From SAR324 cluster bacterium (GTDB lineage: Bacteria > SAR324 > NAC60-12), in assembly GCA_015231825.1 (NCBI GenBank), contig JADGAV010000012.1, positions 57,289-121,288 on the forward strand: a DNA stretch of 64,000 nt, written 5' to 3'. Below are positions 9,334-18,049 of this stretch, one piece after another; position 1 is the first letter of the stretch, and every line of letters begins with the position of its first letter. The notes beneath the pieces were generated by a model. The model was not told the origin of the DNA. It saw only the letters and a program-made list of their open reading frames with translations, and made no database searches. The position numbers and the translations under genes are program-made.

Positions 9334-9741
9334 ATGGCATTAGATGAACGATACCATGTGGAATGGAAAAATATTTCCCGCTACATACGTGAACTGTTCA
9401 ACTACCATTGTGCACGATGCGGAAAGGTTTGCAACACGCCTTCAGACCGTAAAGATCTTTTACAGGTTCATCACATTGATGAAAACCCGGGAAATAATCA
9501 TTTTGAGAATTTAATTCCGCTCTGTGCTGTTTGTCATCTTCGGATTGAAAAAGAGGCTCGTTTACATGCCCCTTTTGAAAATATTCAAAATGAATTGTTC
9601 CCCGAAACCTACATGACGACAATGAAAACCATGCGGGAAGAAGGATTGAGAAAGTTTGGCGGATTACATCAGCCCGCAGTTACTGAAATGTCAGCAGAAG
9701 AATTTGAAAGAGAAGCTCTCGAAAGAGACCTAGACTATTAA
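9334..9741 (+). CDS. HNH endonuclease-family protein
   Basis: A 135-residue protein with a compact zinc-associated HNH domain at about residues 20-75. It has CARCGK, then VHHIDENPGNNHFENLIPLC, then AVCHLRI, giving the pattern C-x2-C, HH, N and C-x2-C. HNH proteins usually cut DNA; small solitary ones may be homing, repair or restriction-associated enzymes. The ATG has GGAG eight bases upstream. The acidic C-terminal tail has no recognised domain. It sits 24 bases before an IHF/HU-type gene, which may be only proximity. The function beyond nuclease fold membership is unknown. Confidence 0.8.
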   Translation: MALDERYHVEWKNISRYIRELFNYHCARCGKVCNTPSDRKDLLQVHHIDENPGNNHFENLIPLCAVCHLRIEKEARLHAPFENIQNELFPETYMTTMKTMREEGLRKFGGLHQPAVTEMSAEEFEREALERDLDY

Positions 9742-9765
9742 AACTTACTATTGCTAAGAGGGTTC

Positions 9766-10053
9766 ATGGTTAAAGTAGATATAGTTCGATCCTTGCAGAG
9801 GAAAGAAGGATTGTTATTTGGAGAAGCAGAAAAAATTATCAATGATTTGATCGATATCATGAAGGAACGTCTGGAATCGGGAGAAGAAATTTTAATCAGT
9901 GGTTTTGGTAAATTTGGATTGCGTGACAAAAACCCCCGCCCCGGACGTGATCCCAAATCAAACAGGGGATATGAGATTAGCGCGAGACGGGTGGTCACCT
10001 TCAGTCCCTCAAAAGTCTGGAGAAATGAATTAAATGGTAAAGATTCGCCCTGA
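9766..10053 (+). CDS. ihfA: IHF/HU-family nucleoid DNA-bending protein
   Basis: A 95-residue protein matching the HU/IHF family across its length. The N-terminal helices (VDIVRSLQRKEGL) are followed by GEEILISGFGKFGLRDK, then the DNA-intercalating arm RPGRDPK and ISARRVVTFSPS. The arm sequence and the ARRVVTF stretch favour IHF alpha over HU, but the subunit type is not certain. It bends DNA and assists sigma-54 activation, recombination and replication. The ATG at 9766 gives the usual family N-terminus; an upstream TTG at 9751 is also in frame. The gene ends one base from the convergent gpsA stop. Confidence 0.88.
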   Translation: MVKVDIVRSLQRKEGLLFGEAEKIINDLIDIMKERLESGEEILISGFGKFGLRDKNPRPGRDPKSNRGYEISARRVVTFSPSKVWRNELNGKDSP

Positions 10054-10054
10054 A

Positions 10055-11056
10055 TCACTCGCACTCGGGTAAATCCCGATCCATCAGGCGATGCAGCGCT
10101 TCGCTGCATGATAACCCACGATAGAGCACCTCATAAACAGCGTCACAGATCGGCAGCTGAATTCCGAGTCGATGCGTCAGTTCATGAAGAGACGCCGCAT
10201 TTTTGACCCCCTCGGCAATGGACTTCTTTTTTGACAAATGTTCGCCCAGGGCAGTGCCTTCTCCTAAAGAAATTCCCAAAGAGTAATTACGGGAAAGGCG
10301 ATCCGTAGCCGTCAAAGTTAGATCACCCATCCCGGAAAGTCCGAGGAATGTTTCAACATTTCCTTCAAGCCGTTCTCCCAAACGCTTCATTTCAGCAAGC
10401 CCCCGGCAAATTAAGGAAGCCCTGGCGTTGGCCCCCAGGTTCATTCCTTCGCAAACTCCAGCAGCAATCGCCAGGACATTTTTAACCGCTCCACCAATTT
10501 GAACACCGATGAGGTCAGACGAGAAATATATACGATAGTTCGAAGCACTCAGAAGATGCTGCAGCTCCTTTCCTGAATTTGCATCAGCACATGCCAATAC
10601 CGCAGCGGCCGGCATTCCTGAGGCAACTTCACTCGCAAAATTAGGACCGGACAAGACAGCAATGGTGATACTTGAAGGAAGAACTTCTTTATAAACCTCG
10701 CTCATCAGCAACAAAGTTTTCTGTTCAATCCCTTTGCTCAACACCACCAAATGTCCGTCTGGTTTAATGTCTGCTGCCATTTGGCCTGCAATCTCACGGG
10801 TGAAGTGCGAGGGAATAGCCATCATTAAAATTGAGTGAGTTTGAATCAGCTCCGACAAATCCACTGTCGCGCGTAAATTCTTTGGCAATGGAACGTTCGG
10901 TAAAAAAGTTGAATTGCAGTGAATTTGGTTGATATTTTCTGCTGTCTCGCTTTCGTAGGCCCAGATTGTTACCTCATGGCCGTTTTGAGACTGTAGTTTG
11001 GCCATTGCTGTTCCCCAGGCTCCGGCGCCGATCACGCCGATTTTTTGTGCATTCAT
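10055..11056 (-). CDS. gpsA: NAD(P)H-dependent glycerol-3-phosphate dehydrogenase
   Basis: A 333-residue cytosolic enzyme that reduces dihydroxyacetone phosphate to sn-glycerol-3-phosphate for phospholipid synthesis. It shows the N-terminal nucleotide-binding fold IGVIGAGAWGTAMA, then VLSKGIE, GPNFASEVA, GGAVKNVLAIAAG with the catalytic-region lysine, and GLSGMGDLTLT. The length is typical. I start it at 11056 because that gives the usual family N-terminus. The AGGAG there lies only one base before the ATG, which is unusually close, and a GTG at 11131 would add 25 residues lacking family character. It is convergent with the IHF-type gene. Confidence 0.95.
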   Translation of the reverse strand: MNAQKIGVIGAGAWGTAMAKLQSQNGHEVTIWAYESETAENINQIHCNSTFLPNVPLPKNLRATVDLSELIQTHSILMMAIPSHFTREIAGQMAADIKPDGHLVVLSKGIEQKTLLLMSEVYKEVLPSSITIAVLSGPNFASEVASGMPAAAVLACADANSGKELQHLLSASNYRIYFSSDLIGVQIGGAVKNVLAIAAGVCEGMNLGANARASLICRGLAEMKRLGERLEGNVETFLGLSGMGDLTLTATDRLSRNYSLGISLGEGTALGEHLSKKKSIAEGVKNAASLHELTHRLGIQLPICDAVYEVLYRGLSCSEALHRLMDRDLPECE

Positions 11057-11287
11057 GCTCCTGATAACGTCTTGATGTTGATAGAAATTCCTGGTTTTTC
11101 GATGTTTACTCGAACCTATCCTAGTTTGCACTTTCTGTCACCTGCACAAAACATCTTCGTGAATGGAAGAATTAGTCAAGCAAATCGTGGAAAAAAATTC
11201 AACAATTTGTTACAGTGCTTTTGAAAGGCCCAATCCTATGATTCTACTTCACAGCTGAAGCTGTTCAATTATATTTCGAGAAAAAAA

Positions 11288-11959
11288 ATGCTGGAAGACA
11301 GACAATCGATTGTTATCGAAGAATACCTGCAGGAAATCTTCCTTTTGTGTTCAGGAGAAAAGCCGGTCAAAGCTGTTCATCTTGCCGCAAGGCTGCAGGC
11401 AACGCCTTCGACAGTTCACGCAACTTTATCCCGGATGCAGAGGGACAATTTAGTCGAAATCGACAAAAAGAAAAAGATCACGCTCACAGCTGCAGGTGAA
11501 GAACAAGCAAAAGACCTCGTGGTGCGGCATCATCTTGCAGAAAATTTTTTGTGTAATGTTCTGGGAATTCCATGGTACCAGGTCCACAAACACGCACACA
11601 GGCTGGAACATGCGATGAGCCCGCTAGTCGCGGAAAAACTTGCCGAATTCTTGAAACACCCCCAGTTTTGTCCACATGGTGTCCCCTTAGAAGGTTATAG
11701 TGCCGAATTTTTAAAAAATAGTTTTCCTTTGGAAAAAGGGAAGGTGGGAATGCAGATCAAAATCGTCATGATTGATGAAACCCTTGAAGAATCTGAGGAA
11801 CTGCTGAAGCATTTGCATGACAAATCTGTGATTCCAGGAAAAAAACACACCATCACCGAAAAGTTAGATGTAACCCATTCACTCACCCTTGAATCTGAAT
11901 TGGGACTAACTACCATTCCCTTTGACATTGCCAGGAAAATCCGGGTCACTCAAATTTAA
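11288..11959 (+). CDS. DtxR/MntR-family metal-dependent transcriptional regulator
   Basis: A 223-residue regulator with the three expected parts. A winged helix lies at about 1-65 (AARLQATPSTVHATLSRMQRDNLVEID). The dimerisation and metal-binding domain is at about 70-140 (RHHLAENFLCNVLGIPW, then HAHRLEHAMS and FCPHGVP, with the His/Cys/Glu ligands typical of DtxR). The C-terminal 75 residues resemble the SH3-like FeoA domain. These proteins repress iron or manganese uptake genes when metal is bound; which metal cannot be told here. It begins at an ATG with a poor ribosome site after a 230-base gap. No metal transporter is adjacent. Confidence 0.9.
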   Translation: MLEDRQSIVIEEYLQEIFLLCSGEKPVKAVHLAARLQATPSTVHATLSRMQRDNLVEIDKKKKITLTAAGEEQAKDLVVRHHLAENFLCNVLGIPWYQVHKHAHRLEHAMSPLVAEKLAEFLKHPQFCPHGVPLEGYSAEFLKNSFPLEKGKVGMQIKIVMIDETLEESEELLKHLHDKSVIPGKKHTITEKLDVTHSLTLESELGLTTIPFDIARKIRVTQI

Positions 11960-12100
11960 AATTGCCGTCTGCTGAGCAAGAATGCCGCTAAAAAATGCTA
12001 CCTGCTTTAATCTCCAGCTATCCCAAATGGCGAAATTCAATTCATACTTTCATTTTTAATACCGATTCTCCTGAAGGGAAACTCTTTGATCTGGTCCGAA

Positions 12101-12128
12101 TTGACAGCATTGTCGTTAGTGCTATTTT
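12101..12128 (+). promoter_or_regulatory. Candidate sigma-70 promoter of the lipoprotein gene
   Basis: TTGACA (12101-12106), a 16-base spacer and TATTTT (12123-12128) lie 40 bases before the lipoprotein start, with a ribosome site AGGAG between them. The spacing and position are good for a short leader. Confidence 0.5.
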
Positions 12129-12167
12129 CGAAAATTCTATTTTAAACAAAGCCTCACAGGAGAAATT

Positions 12168-12752
12168 ATGAAAAGAATTTCTTTTTATATTCTTGGGATC
12201 GGGACCATCATGACCATGATCGCCTGCACTCCTCCAGCACTCGAGATCAATTTACCTGAAGAAAATCGGAGAGTCATTAATTCCTTGCGGGTATTTGAGA
12301 TGCAAAAAGCCAAAGACATCCGCTTGGAGAATTTGCTCACATTTCCAAAATTTCATGCTATGGATCTGCAGCATTATACCGCCGATTCTTCTCAACCAAT
12401 GGCTCAGAAAAAAGTGCTCGAGGCTGCTAAAGGGCTTTTTGAGTCGGAACAAGCAGGGTCATTGGGAGAAGAAGCTGAAATGTTTTCAATTCATCCGAAT
12501 TTGCAACTGATCGCCGTCGGGAACGCTTCTCTGGACATGGTCAATATCTTTCGTCTAAGTGAAGGAAAACTGGTGGAAATCAATTTGCTGTACATCGATG
12601 TTGAGGATATGCGTTTGCGCTTTAAGAAGCTGGCACTGAGTGAAAACGCCACCTTGAAAACAGCCATTGAGAAAGGGGCATTTGATCGGGGAAGTGTCTT
12701 TATGATGGAACAAGCGGCTCAGGAAGAAGCCCGGGAAGGTGAAAGCTATTAA
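12168..12752 (+). CDS. Predicted lipoprotein of unknown function
   Basis: A 194-residue protein with a lipoprotein signal. A basic start (KRISFYI) is followed by a hydrophobic stretch and the lipobox TMIAC, so C20 should be the lipidated residue that anchors it in the envelope. The mature part is hydrophilic and mainly helical, with no family I recognise. The ATG follows AGGAG at ideal spacing, and a promoter-like sequence lies 40 bases upstream. It is monocistronic by context: a large inverted repeat follows before the convergent rpsD gene. Confidence 0.72.
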   Translation: MKRISFYILGIGTIMTMIACTPPALEINLPEENRRVINSLRVFEMQKAKDIRLENLLTFPKFHAMDLQHYTADSSQPMAQKKVLEAAKGLFESEQAGSLGEEAEMFSIHPNLQLIAVGNASLDMVNIFRLSEGKLVEINLLYIDVEDMRLRFKKLALSENATLKTAIEKGAFDRGSVFMMEQAAQEEAREGESY

Positions 12753-12754
12753 AA

Positions 12755-12807
12755 AACTCACTTCTGAGAAAGGTCCTGCATGAAAGCCAGTCTGTGAGAA
12801 GTGAGTT
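12755..12807. terminator. Bidirectional terminator-like inverted repeat
   Basis: AACTCACTTCT (12755-12765) and AGAAGTGAGTT (12797-12807) are perfect 11-base complements around a 31-base loop, between the convergent lipoprotein and rpsD genes. The position fits a shared terminator. The loop is longer than usual, so confidence is moderate. Confidence 0.55.
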
Positions 12808-12825
12808 CGTCCTGATTTTTCAATA

Positions 12826-13431
12826 TCAACGGGCCATAAATTCAACAACCAGCTGGTCTTCTACCAGAATGGGTATTTCTTCACGCTCCGGAATTTGCGT
12901 TAGCGAACCCGTAAGCTTTTCTATGTCTTTTTGGACATAGGGGAGTTTCGGGTCGTAGAATTTAAACCACTCCAGATAGCGTTCAACTTTCTGACTCTTG
13001 GGGCGCAGTTGAACGGTATCATCCGGTTTGATTTGAAATCCAGGTTTGTTGACGCTTTTTCCGTTCACCAGGAAATGGCGATGAACCACCATTTGCCGGG
13101 ATGCCCTCAAACTGCAGGCAAAGCCCATTCGATAGGCCATACTGTCCAAACGGCATTCAAGTTTTTGTACCAGGGCAACGTTCGTTTGCTCCCTCGAAGA
13201 AGCTGCTTCTGAATAGTAGCGGCGCAGTTGTTTCGCAGAGATACCATAGTAGGCTCTCAATTTCTGGGTTTCCTTCAGCTGCAAACCAAACTGGGTGTCT
13301 TTTTGACGGCGAGCCGCACCATGCTGACCCGGAGGAGTCGGTCTTCGTCCTAACGGACAATTGACAGCACCACAAACTGAAACGCCAAGACGGCGGCAGG
13401 CACGATGCCGGGGGATTGATTTTCTGGACAT
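12826..13431 (-). CDS. rpsD: 30S ribosomal protein S4, stand-alone copy
   Basis: A 201-residue S4 protein, a primary 16S rRNA binder that nucleates small-subunit assembly. The sequence shows RRPTPPGQHG near 29-38, KLRAYYGISAKQLRRYY, and the S4 RNA-binding domain with RLDSMAYRMGFACSLRASRQMVVHRHFLVNG. The N-terminal zinc site of C-type S4 proteins is present in altered form: H9, C12, C20 and C25. The ATG at 13431 has AGAG nine bases upstream; an in-frame ATG at 13455 would add eight residues. The gene is isolated from any other ribosomal protein gene, unlike the usual rpsK-rpsD-rpoA order, so it may be the moved single copy or a second copy. Confidence 0.95.
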   Translation of the reverse strand: MSRKSIPRHRACRRLGVSVCGAVNCPLGRRPTPPGQHGAARRQKDTQFGLQLKETQKLRAYYGISAKQLRRYYSEAASSREQTNVALVQKLECRLDSMAYRMGFACSLRASRQMVVHRHFLVNGKSVNKPGFQIKPDDTVQLRPKSQKVERYLEWFKFYDPKLPYVQKDIEKLTGSLTQIPEREEIPILVEDQLVVEFMAR

Positions 13432-13860
13432 ATTTAATTCTCTTTCAGATGACATCTAAAGGTTATAGGATGAAAAAAAAGCACGACTGTGCTCAATCCA
13501 ATCATTCAGAACCATCAGGACGTCATCACATAAATGCACCTTACTCAATGGCTCAATCGATTGAACACCAAATTTAATTTGGCGAATTAGAAAAACCATT
13601 CTTTATATTTAAATTTCCACCAACAGTCAAACGAAAAACTCTCAATAGAACGCTCAAGGCATGTCAAATACGGATCGTTTTTCCCTTATCAATCGTTTCT
13701 TTCAGTCCGAATGCGCCATAATTTGCGCTTGTTTTACATGGGAAATAATAATATGATCAGATGCCTCATAGATTGAGGAACGATAATAAAACTTGAATTA
13801 ATCGAAATCATTTCAATCTCCGATCCATTGCAGCCTAAAGCAGCATGCCAGGGCTTGATG
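13432..13860. other. AT-rich intergenic region between rpsD and moaA
   Basis: About 430 bases between two divergent genes with no open frame that looks coding. It should hold promoters for both, but I see no pair of hexamers strong enough to place them. Confidence 0.5.
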
Positions 13861-13918
13861 GACGATAGGGTTTGCGGGGAAACCTTCAAGCCTCCCTAAT
13901 TTGGAAAGGAGATCTCCT
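13861..13918 (+). promoter_or_regulatory. Structured leader with ribosome site inside a perfect palindrome (moaA)
   Basis: Immediately before the moaA GTG, the sequence AGGAGATCTCCT (13907-13918) is a perfect 12-base palindrome that contains the ribosome-binding AGGAG, so the site can be masked by its own downstream arm. Just upstream, GGGTTT and AAACCT (about 13868-13884) can pair around a G-rich loop, and CCTCC (13891-13895) is a second possible anti-ribosome-site element. Molybdenum-cofactor riboswitches control moaA in other bacteria. Whether this is one is uncertain; I could not match the full consensus by eye. Confidence 0.4.
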
Positions 13919-14911
13919 GTGATTGATACCCACGGTAGAAATATCAATAAGCTTCGTGTTTCTATTGGCGAAGCCTGTAATTTTTCCTGCATCTATTGTG
14001 TTGATCAAATTGGTGCTCATCAGGTCGAGCCTCATCACTTGAAGTTCGATGGGATGCTCAAACTGATCGAATTGTTAAAAACACATGCAGGCATTGAAAA
14101 AGTCCGCCTCACCGGAGGCGAACCCCTCCTTTTTCGTCCACTGCCCCAGCTGATTCAAGGAATTGCCGAACTGGGGATCTCTAATATCGGCGTCACCAGC
14201 AATGGCTATCTGTTCCCTAAACTTGCTGCTGTATTGAAGGAAGCCGGCTTAAAAAGTGTCAATGTCAGTCTGGATTCAGTGGACCCGAAAAATTTTCGCC
14301 GTCTGGCACGGGCAGGGAATTTGAAACGGGTGCTGGAAGGGATTGAAAGCGCTTTGCTTGCAGGACTAAAGGTTAAAATCAATACCGTTGTCATGCGCGG
14401 AGAAAACGATCATGAACTCAACAATATTCTCGACTATGCTTTTTCCAGGGAGATTGAGGTTCGTTTTCTGGAACTGATGAAAATGGGACCGCTTTTTAAA
14501 AAAGGAAATACTGCCGGAACCTGTTCTGAAAAAGGCAATTCCCCGATAACGCCTGACCAATTTGTTTCAATGAAAGAAATGCTTGCAGAAATCGGCAGGC
14601 GATATTCATATAATCCGATCCAGGCAGAGCATGATTCAACAGCGCTTCTTTTCCAAACTCCACAGGGAAATTTTGGAATCATTGCCAATGAAAGTGCTCC
14701 ATTTTGCGCAAGCTGTTCCCGTATGCGCTTGACAGCAACCGGAAATTTGGTGGGTTGTTTGAGCAACCCGCAGGAGATCTCGATCCGACACCTGATCAAT
14801 GCTTCCGATCCGGGGAAAGAACTCCAATCACTTTTCACGCAGTCCATTGCACAAAAACGAGATTCTACCTTCACTGGCTCGTCTTTGGTGATGTCATCGA
14901 TCGGCGGATGA
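13919..14911 (+). CDS. moaA: GTP 3',8-cyclase (molybdenum cofactor biosynthesis, MoaA)
   Basis: A 330-residue radical-SAM enzyme that starts molybdopterin synthesis by cyclising GTP. The N-terminal cluster motif is C20-x3-C24-x2-C27 (CNFSCIYC), followed by VRLTGGEPLLF. The second cluster ligands lie in CASCSRMRL and VGC near 262-280, and the protein ends in the conserved GG tail. The GTG start at 13919 is preceded by AAGGAG and agrees with the family N-terminus. The leader suggests translational control. It converges with moaD and heads a run of cofactor and tungstate genes. Confidence 0.95.
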   Translation: MIDTHGRNINKLRVSIGEACNFSCIYCVDQIGAHQVEPHHLKFDGMLKLIELLKTHAGIEKVRLTGGEPLLFRPLPQLIQGIAELGISNIGVTSNGYLFPKLAAVLKEAGLKSVNVSLDSVDPKNFRRLARAGNLKRVLEGIESALLAGLKVKINTVVMRGENDHELNNILDYAFSREIEVRFLELMKMGPLFKKGNTAGTCSEKGNSPITPDQFVSMKEMLAEIGRRYSYNPIQAEHDSTALLFQTPQGNFGIIANESAPFCASCSRMRLTATGNLVGCLSNPQEISIRHLINASDPGKELQSLFTQSIAQKRDSTFTGSSLVMSSIGG

Positions 14912-14918
14912 ATGTTCT

Positions 14919-15164
14919 TTACCCGCCACTGACTGGGGGAATGAGGAAGTATGTGTTGTTTTCCGTCAGTTTCGCTGTTTTACTGACATATTCATCTTGA
15001 TGCCCAAGGCGCGTGTAAGGCAGGATTGTTGAGATTTCAGGAAAGTCTTTGGCCAGCAAAGTCATCAATTCGGCGGCGGTGGTTTCTTGCGTGATCTCAT
15101 AGTCCATTGGATTTTCCGGAAACGCATCTTTGATGACCGCATAGGCGACTAAAGTGATTTTCAT
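14919..15164 (-). CDS. moaD: Molybdopterin synthase sulfur-carrier subunit (MoaD)
   Basis: An 81-residue ubiquitin-like protein ending in PPVSGG. The terminal di-glycine is adenylated and thiocarboxylated to deliver sulfur to cyclic pyranopterin with the MoaE subunit. TTAAELMTLLAKDFPE and LTENNTYFLIPPVSGG fit the family. It is on the opposite strand from moaA and mobBA and ends seven bases from the moaA stop. This inverted arrangement is unusual for a cofactor cluster. moaE and moaC are not in the window. Confidence 0.9.
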   Translation of the reverse strand: MKITLVAYAVIKDAFPENPMDYEITQETTAAELMTLLAKDFPEISTILPYTRLGHQDEYVSKTAKLTENNTYFLIPPVSGG

Positions 15165-15184
15165 ATCAAGACTCTAAAATATAA

Positions 15185-16369
15185 ATGTTTCCTCCAGTAC
15201 CTGCATTGGTCATCACCGGATTTTCCGGATCAGGAAAAACAACTTTTCTTGAAAAATTGATCCCCGCTCTCAAGGAGCGCAGCTATTTTCCCGTTTACAT
15301 CAAACATGCCGGAGGAAAATATCGTTTGGATACTCCGGGAAAAGACAGTTTTCGCCAACTTGCTGCCGGAGCAGGTTTTTCTATGGTTTTTACCGACGAA
15401 GAATGGGCCATGCACCAGCCGGGCCCCATTGACGAGACCTGGTTGTGCAGCCAAGCTTACAGCGACATCATTCTTTTAGAGGGTTTCAAAAAAAGTGTCC
15501 ATCCGAAAGTGCTCTGTGTCCATCCGGAAAAGGGAGTTCCGGAAGATCTGGACTGGACGCATTTCAACCCGGAGTCAAACATCTGGGCGTATCTTACCCA
15601 CGACTCCGGAAAAGCTGAGCAACTCAATCAAAAACTGGGACAGGAAATTGCTTTTCAAAGAGATCAGATTGAAGCGATTACCAATCATGTTTTGGAAAAA
15701 TTGGATCAGCATTGCCGGAATCTCTTTCCTCTCAATGCGGCAGTCATGATTGGTGGAAAGTCCACAAGAATGGGACAAGACAAAGCCTGGCTGGAATACG
15801 GGCGCGGACCTCATGCCAGTTATTTATTTGATCTGCTTGCCCAACAGCCTGCCATTCAAGAAGTGTTTTACTCCAGTTCACCTTTTTCCTCTGCAGCTCC
15901 AGAAATTCCCCGGGAGCTCATCTTAAGCGATCAGTTTTTGAACTTCGGTCCCCTCGGAGGATTCCTGACCTTATTTGAAAAGCATCCGCGCTCGGCCTGG
16001 TTGGTCCTTGCCTGCGATCTGGCCATGCTTCAAAAAGAGACCCTCGACTATTTGATTCAACATCGTGACCCTTTGAAAGCCGGCACCATTTTCGTCAGCG
16101 AAAAGCAGCGCTTTGAACCCCTGGCGGCAATTTATGAACCCCGGATGGGGTTGCATATGAAACGAGCACTGCTCAATGGGGAGTATTCTCTCCAGCGAAT
16201 TTTCCCGCACTTGTCTCTTCAACAGCTCTCGATCCCCGATTTTTTGCGTATACAACTGAGCAATGTCAACACTCCGCACGAACGCAGACAAACCCTTGAT
16301 CTTCTCAACAAAGAAAATCAGGAACCCTCCCGAGAGGCCGGAATTCAAAAAAAGAATGGCCATGTGTAA
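15185..16369 (+). CDS. MobB-MobA fusion: molybdopterin-guanine dinucleotide biosynthesis
   Basis: A 394-residue bifunctional protein. Residues 1-175 are a MobB-type GTPase with the P-loop GFSGSGKTT (12-20), LRERSYFPVYIKHAGG-like text (here ALKERSYFPVYIKHAGG) and LLEGFKKS. Residues about 182-380 are MobA, the guanylyltransferase that joins GMP to molybdopterin, with AAVMIGGKSTRMGQDKAWL and the metal-site region WLVLACDLAML. Separate mobA and mobB genes are the more familiar arrangement, though fusions occur. It diverges from moaD, whose start lies 20 bases away, and runs toward the tungstate transporter genes. It indicates use of bis-MGD enzymes of the DMSO reductase superfamily, such as formate dehydrogenases. 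Confidence 0.92.
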   Translation: MFPPVPALVITGFSGSGKTTFLEKLIPALKERSYFPVYIKHAGGKYRLDTPGKDSFRQLAAGAGFSMVFTDEEWAMHQPGPIDETWLCSQAYSDIILLEGFKKSVHPKVLCVHPEKGVPEDLDWTHFNPESNIWAYLTHDSGKAEQLNQKLGQEIAFQRDQIEAITNHVLEKLDQHCRNLFPLNAAVMIGGKSTRMGQDKAWLEYGRGPHASYLFDLLAQQPAIQEVFYSSSPFSSAAPEIPRELILSDQFLNFGPLGGFLTLFEKHPRSAWLVLACDLAMLQKETLDYLIQHRDPLKAGTIFVSEKQRFEPLAAIYEPRMGLHMKRALLNGEYSLQRIFPHLSLQQLSIPDFLRIQLSNVNTPHERRQTLDLLNKENQEPSREAGIQKKNGHV

Positions 16370-16448
16370 AGTCTCTGCAAGCGCACCGAAAGAAAATTCA
16401 TTTGAAGTTTCAGATGCGTCTGCAAGAGGGAAAGACATCCTGAAGCAA

Positions 16449-17297
16449 ATGAAAAAGCAAATCCTCTTACTTTTTGCGGGATTTGTACTGTGGACCTGGG
16501 CAGCCTCGGCAACAGAGATTGATTTTATCCGATGCGCATCCACAAGCAGCACACAGAATTCTGGTTTGTTCAATCACATCCTTCCTGTTTTCGAAGCAAA
16601 AACAGGAATCAGGGTTCATGTCATCGCGGTTGGAACGGGAGCAGCACTGGAAATCGGAAAAAGAGGAGATGTTGATCTCGTGTTTGTACATGCGAAAATC
16701 GATGAATTGAGAATGATAGAAGAAGGTTGGTTTAAAGATCGCCGGGACGTGATGTACAACAACTTTGTCCTGGTTGGACCAGCTTCTGATCCTGCCGGTC
16801 TGAAATCAGCCCATTCAGCCGGCAATGCCTTAAAAAGAATCTTTGAAACACGGAGTCTCTTTATTTCGAGAGGAGACAATTCTGGAACACACAAAATGGA
16901 AATGAGACTATGGGCACACATCGGAATGCATCCCGGATCTGGAGGATGGTATCTTGAATCCGGGCAGGGGATGGCAAAAACATTACGCATCGCTGCAAAT
17001 AAAAATGCCTATGCTTTGAGCGATAAAGGAACTTTTCTCTCGCTCGCCGATCGAAATTCACTTGGACTATTCGTTTTGTTTGAAGGAGACCCTCTCCTCT
17101 TCAATCAATATGGAGTGATGTTAGTCAATCCGGAAAAACACGCTCATATCAAATCCAGGAGTGCACTGATATTTATCGATTGGCTGACATCAAAAGAAGG
17201 CCAGGAGACCATCGGCACATTTAAGGATCTGCATGGAAATCAATTGTTCTTTCCAAATGCCCTGCAGACAAATGCAAATGGTATAATTCAGAAATAG
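16449..17297 (+). CDS. tupA: Tungstate ABC transporter, substrate-binding protein (TupA)
   Basis: A 282-residue periplasmic binding protein with a signal peptide (KKQILLLFAGFVLWTWAASA). The mature start carries the oxyanion-binding signature STSSTQNSGLF. FISRGDNSGTHKMEMRLW and YALSDKGTFL, both typical of TupA, follow. The family binds tungstate far more tightly than molybdate. The ATG at 16449 is chosen because the signal peptide begins there; longer in-frame starts overlap the end of mobBA. It is followed at about 50 bases by the permease gene. Confidence 0.92.
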   Translation: MKKQILLLFAGFVLWTWAASATEIDFIRCASTSSTQNSGLFNHILPVFEAKTGIRVHVIAVGTGAALEIGKRGDVDLVFVHAKIDELRMIEEGWFKDRRDVMYNNFVLVGPASDPAGLKSAHSAGNALKRIFETRSLFISRGDNSGTHKMEMRLWAHIGMHPGSGGWYLESGQGMAKTLRIAANKNAYALSDKGTFLSLADRNSLGLFVLFEGDPLLFNQYGVMLVNPEKHAHIKSRSALIFIDWLTSKEGQETIGTFKDLHGNQLFFPNALQTNANGIIQK

Positions 17298-17346
17298 CAA
17301 TTTTACTCGCTCAAGCACGGCAGCGATCATTTTCCCGATATAAACC

Positions 17347-18036
17347 ATGAGCTTTATTGAGGAATCGTTTTTTAAAGCATTTTCTCTCATTTTCTCCGTC
17401 AATACCGAATTGTTCCAAATCATTCGGACCTCACTGGCCGTTTCGGGAACTGCTATGATATTGGCCCTCCTTGTATCGGCGGGATTGATTTATCTGCTGG
17501 AATTTCGAAAATTTCCCGGAAAAACACTTTTAATTACCCTCATCAACACACTCATGGGCCTTCCACCGGTAGTGGTGGGATTGCTGCTATATCTGCTGCT
17601 GTCGCGTTCAGGACCCCTGGGAGTTCTGGAACTGCTATACACTCCAACCGCCATGATTTTTGCCCAGGCAATCCTGGCTACCCCGATTATCACTGGATTG
17701 AGCTTCGCGGCAATCAGATCTGCAGATCCTGCAATCAAATTGGCCGCGTTGAGTTTGGGGGCCACCGAATTCCAGGCAACGTGCCGGCTGGTACTGGAAC
17801 TGCGCTATAGTATATTAGCCTCGGTTGTTGCGGGTCTCGGCAGACTCATGGCGGAAGTGGGGGCCGTTTTGATGGTCGGAGGAAACATTGCCGGATACAC
17901 CCGGATGATGACTACCAGTATTGTGATGGAAGCCGACAAAGGTGATTTTGAGTTGGCGATCGCTCTTGGCATCATATTGTTGCTGATCGCGTTCACGATC
18001 AATGGAGCCCTGCACTTCCTGCAGAAAAGAACCTGA
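17347..18036 (+). CDS. tupB: Tungstate ABC transporter, permease (TupB)
   Basis: A 229-residue inner-membrane protein with about five hydrophobic segments and the binding-protein-dependent permease loop. LPPVVVGLLLYLLLS, QAILATPIITGLSFA, AALSLGATEFQATCRLVL (the EAA-like coupling loop) and LGRLMAEVGAVLMVGGNIAG match TupB. Its end overlaps upstream candidate starts of the ATPase gene, indicating a tight tupABC operon. Confidence 0.92.
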   Translation: MSFIEESFFKAFSLIFSVNTELFQIIRTSLAVSGTAMILALLVSAGLIYLLEFRKFPGKTLLITLINTLMGLPPVVVGLLLYLLLSRSGPLGVLELLYTPTAMIFAQAILATPIITGLSFAAIRSADPAIKLAALSLGATEFQATCRLVLELRYSILASVVAGLGRLMAEVGAVLMVGGNIAGYTRMMTTSIVMEADKGDFELAIALGIILLLIAFTINGALHFLQKRT

Positions 18037-18049
18037 ATTATCCGTAGAC

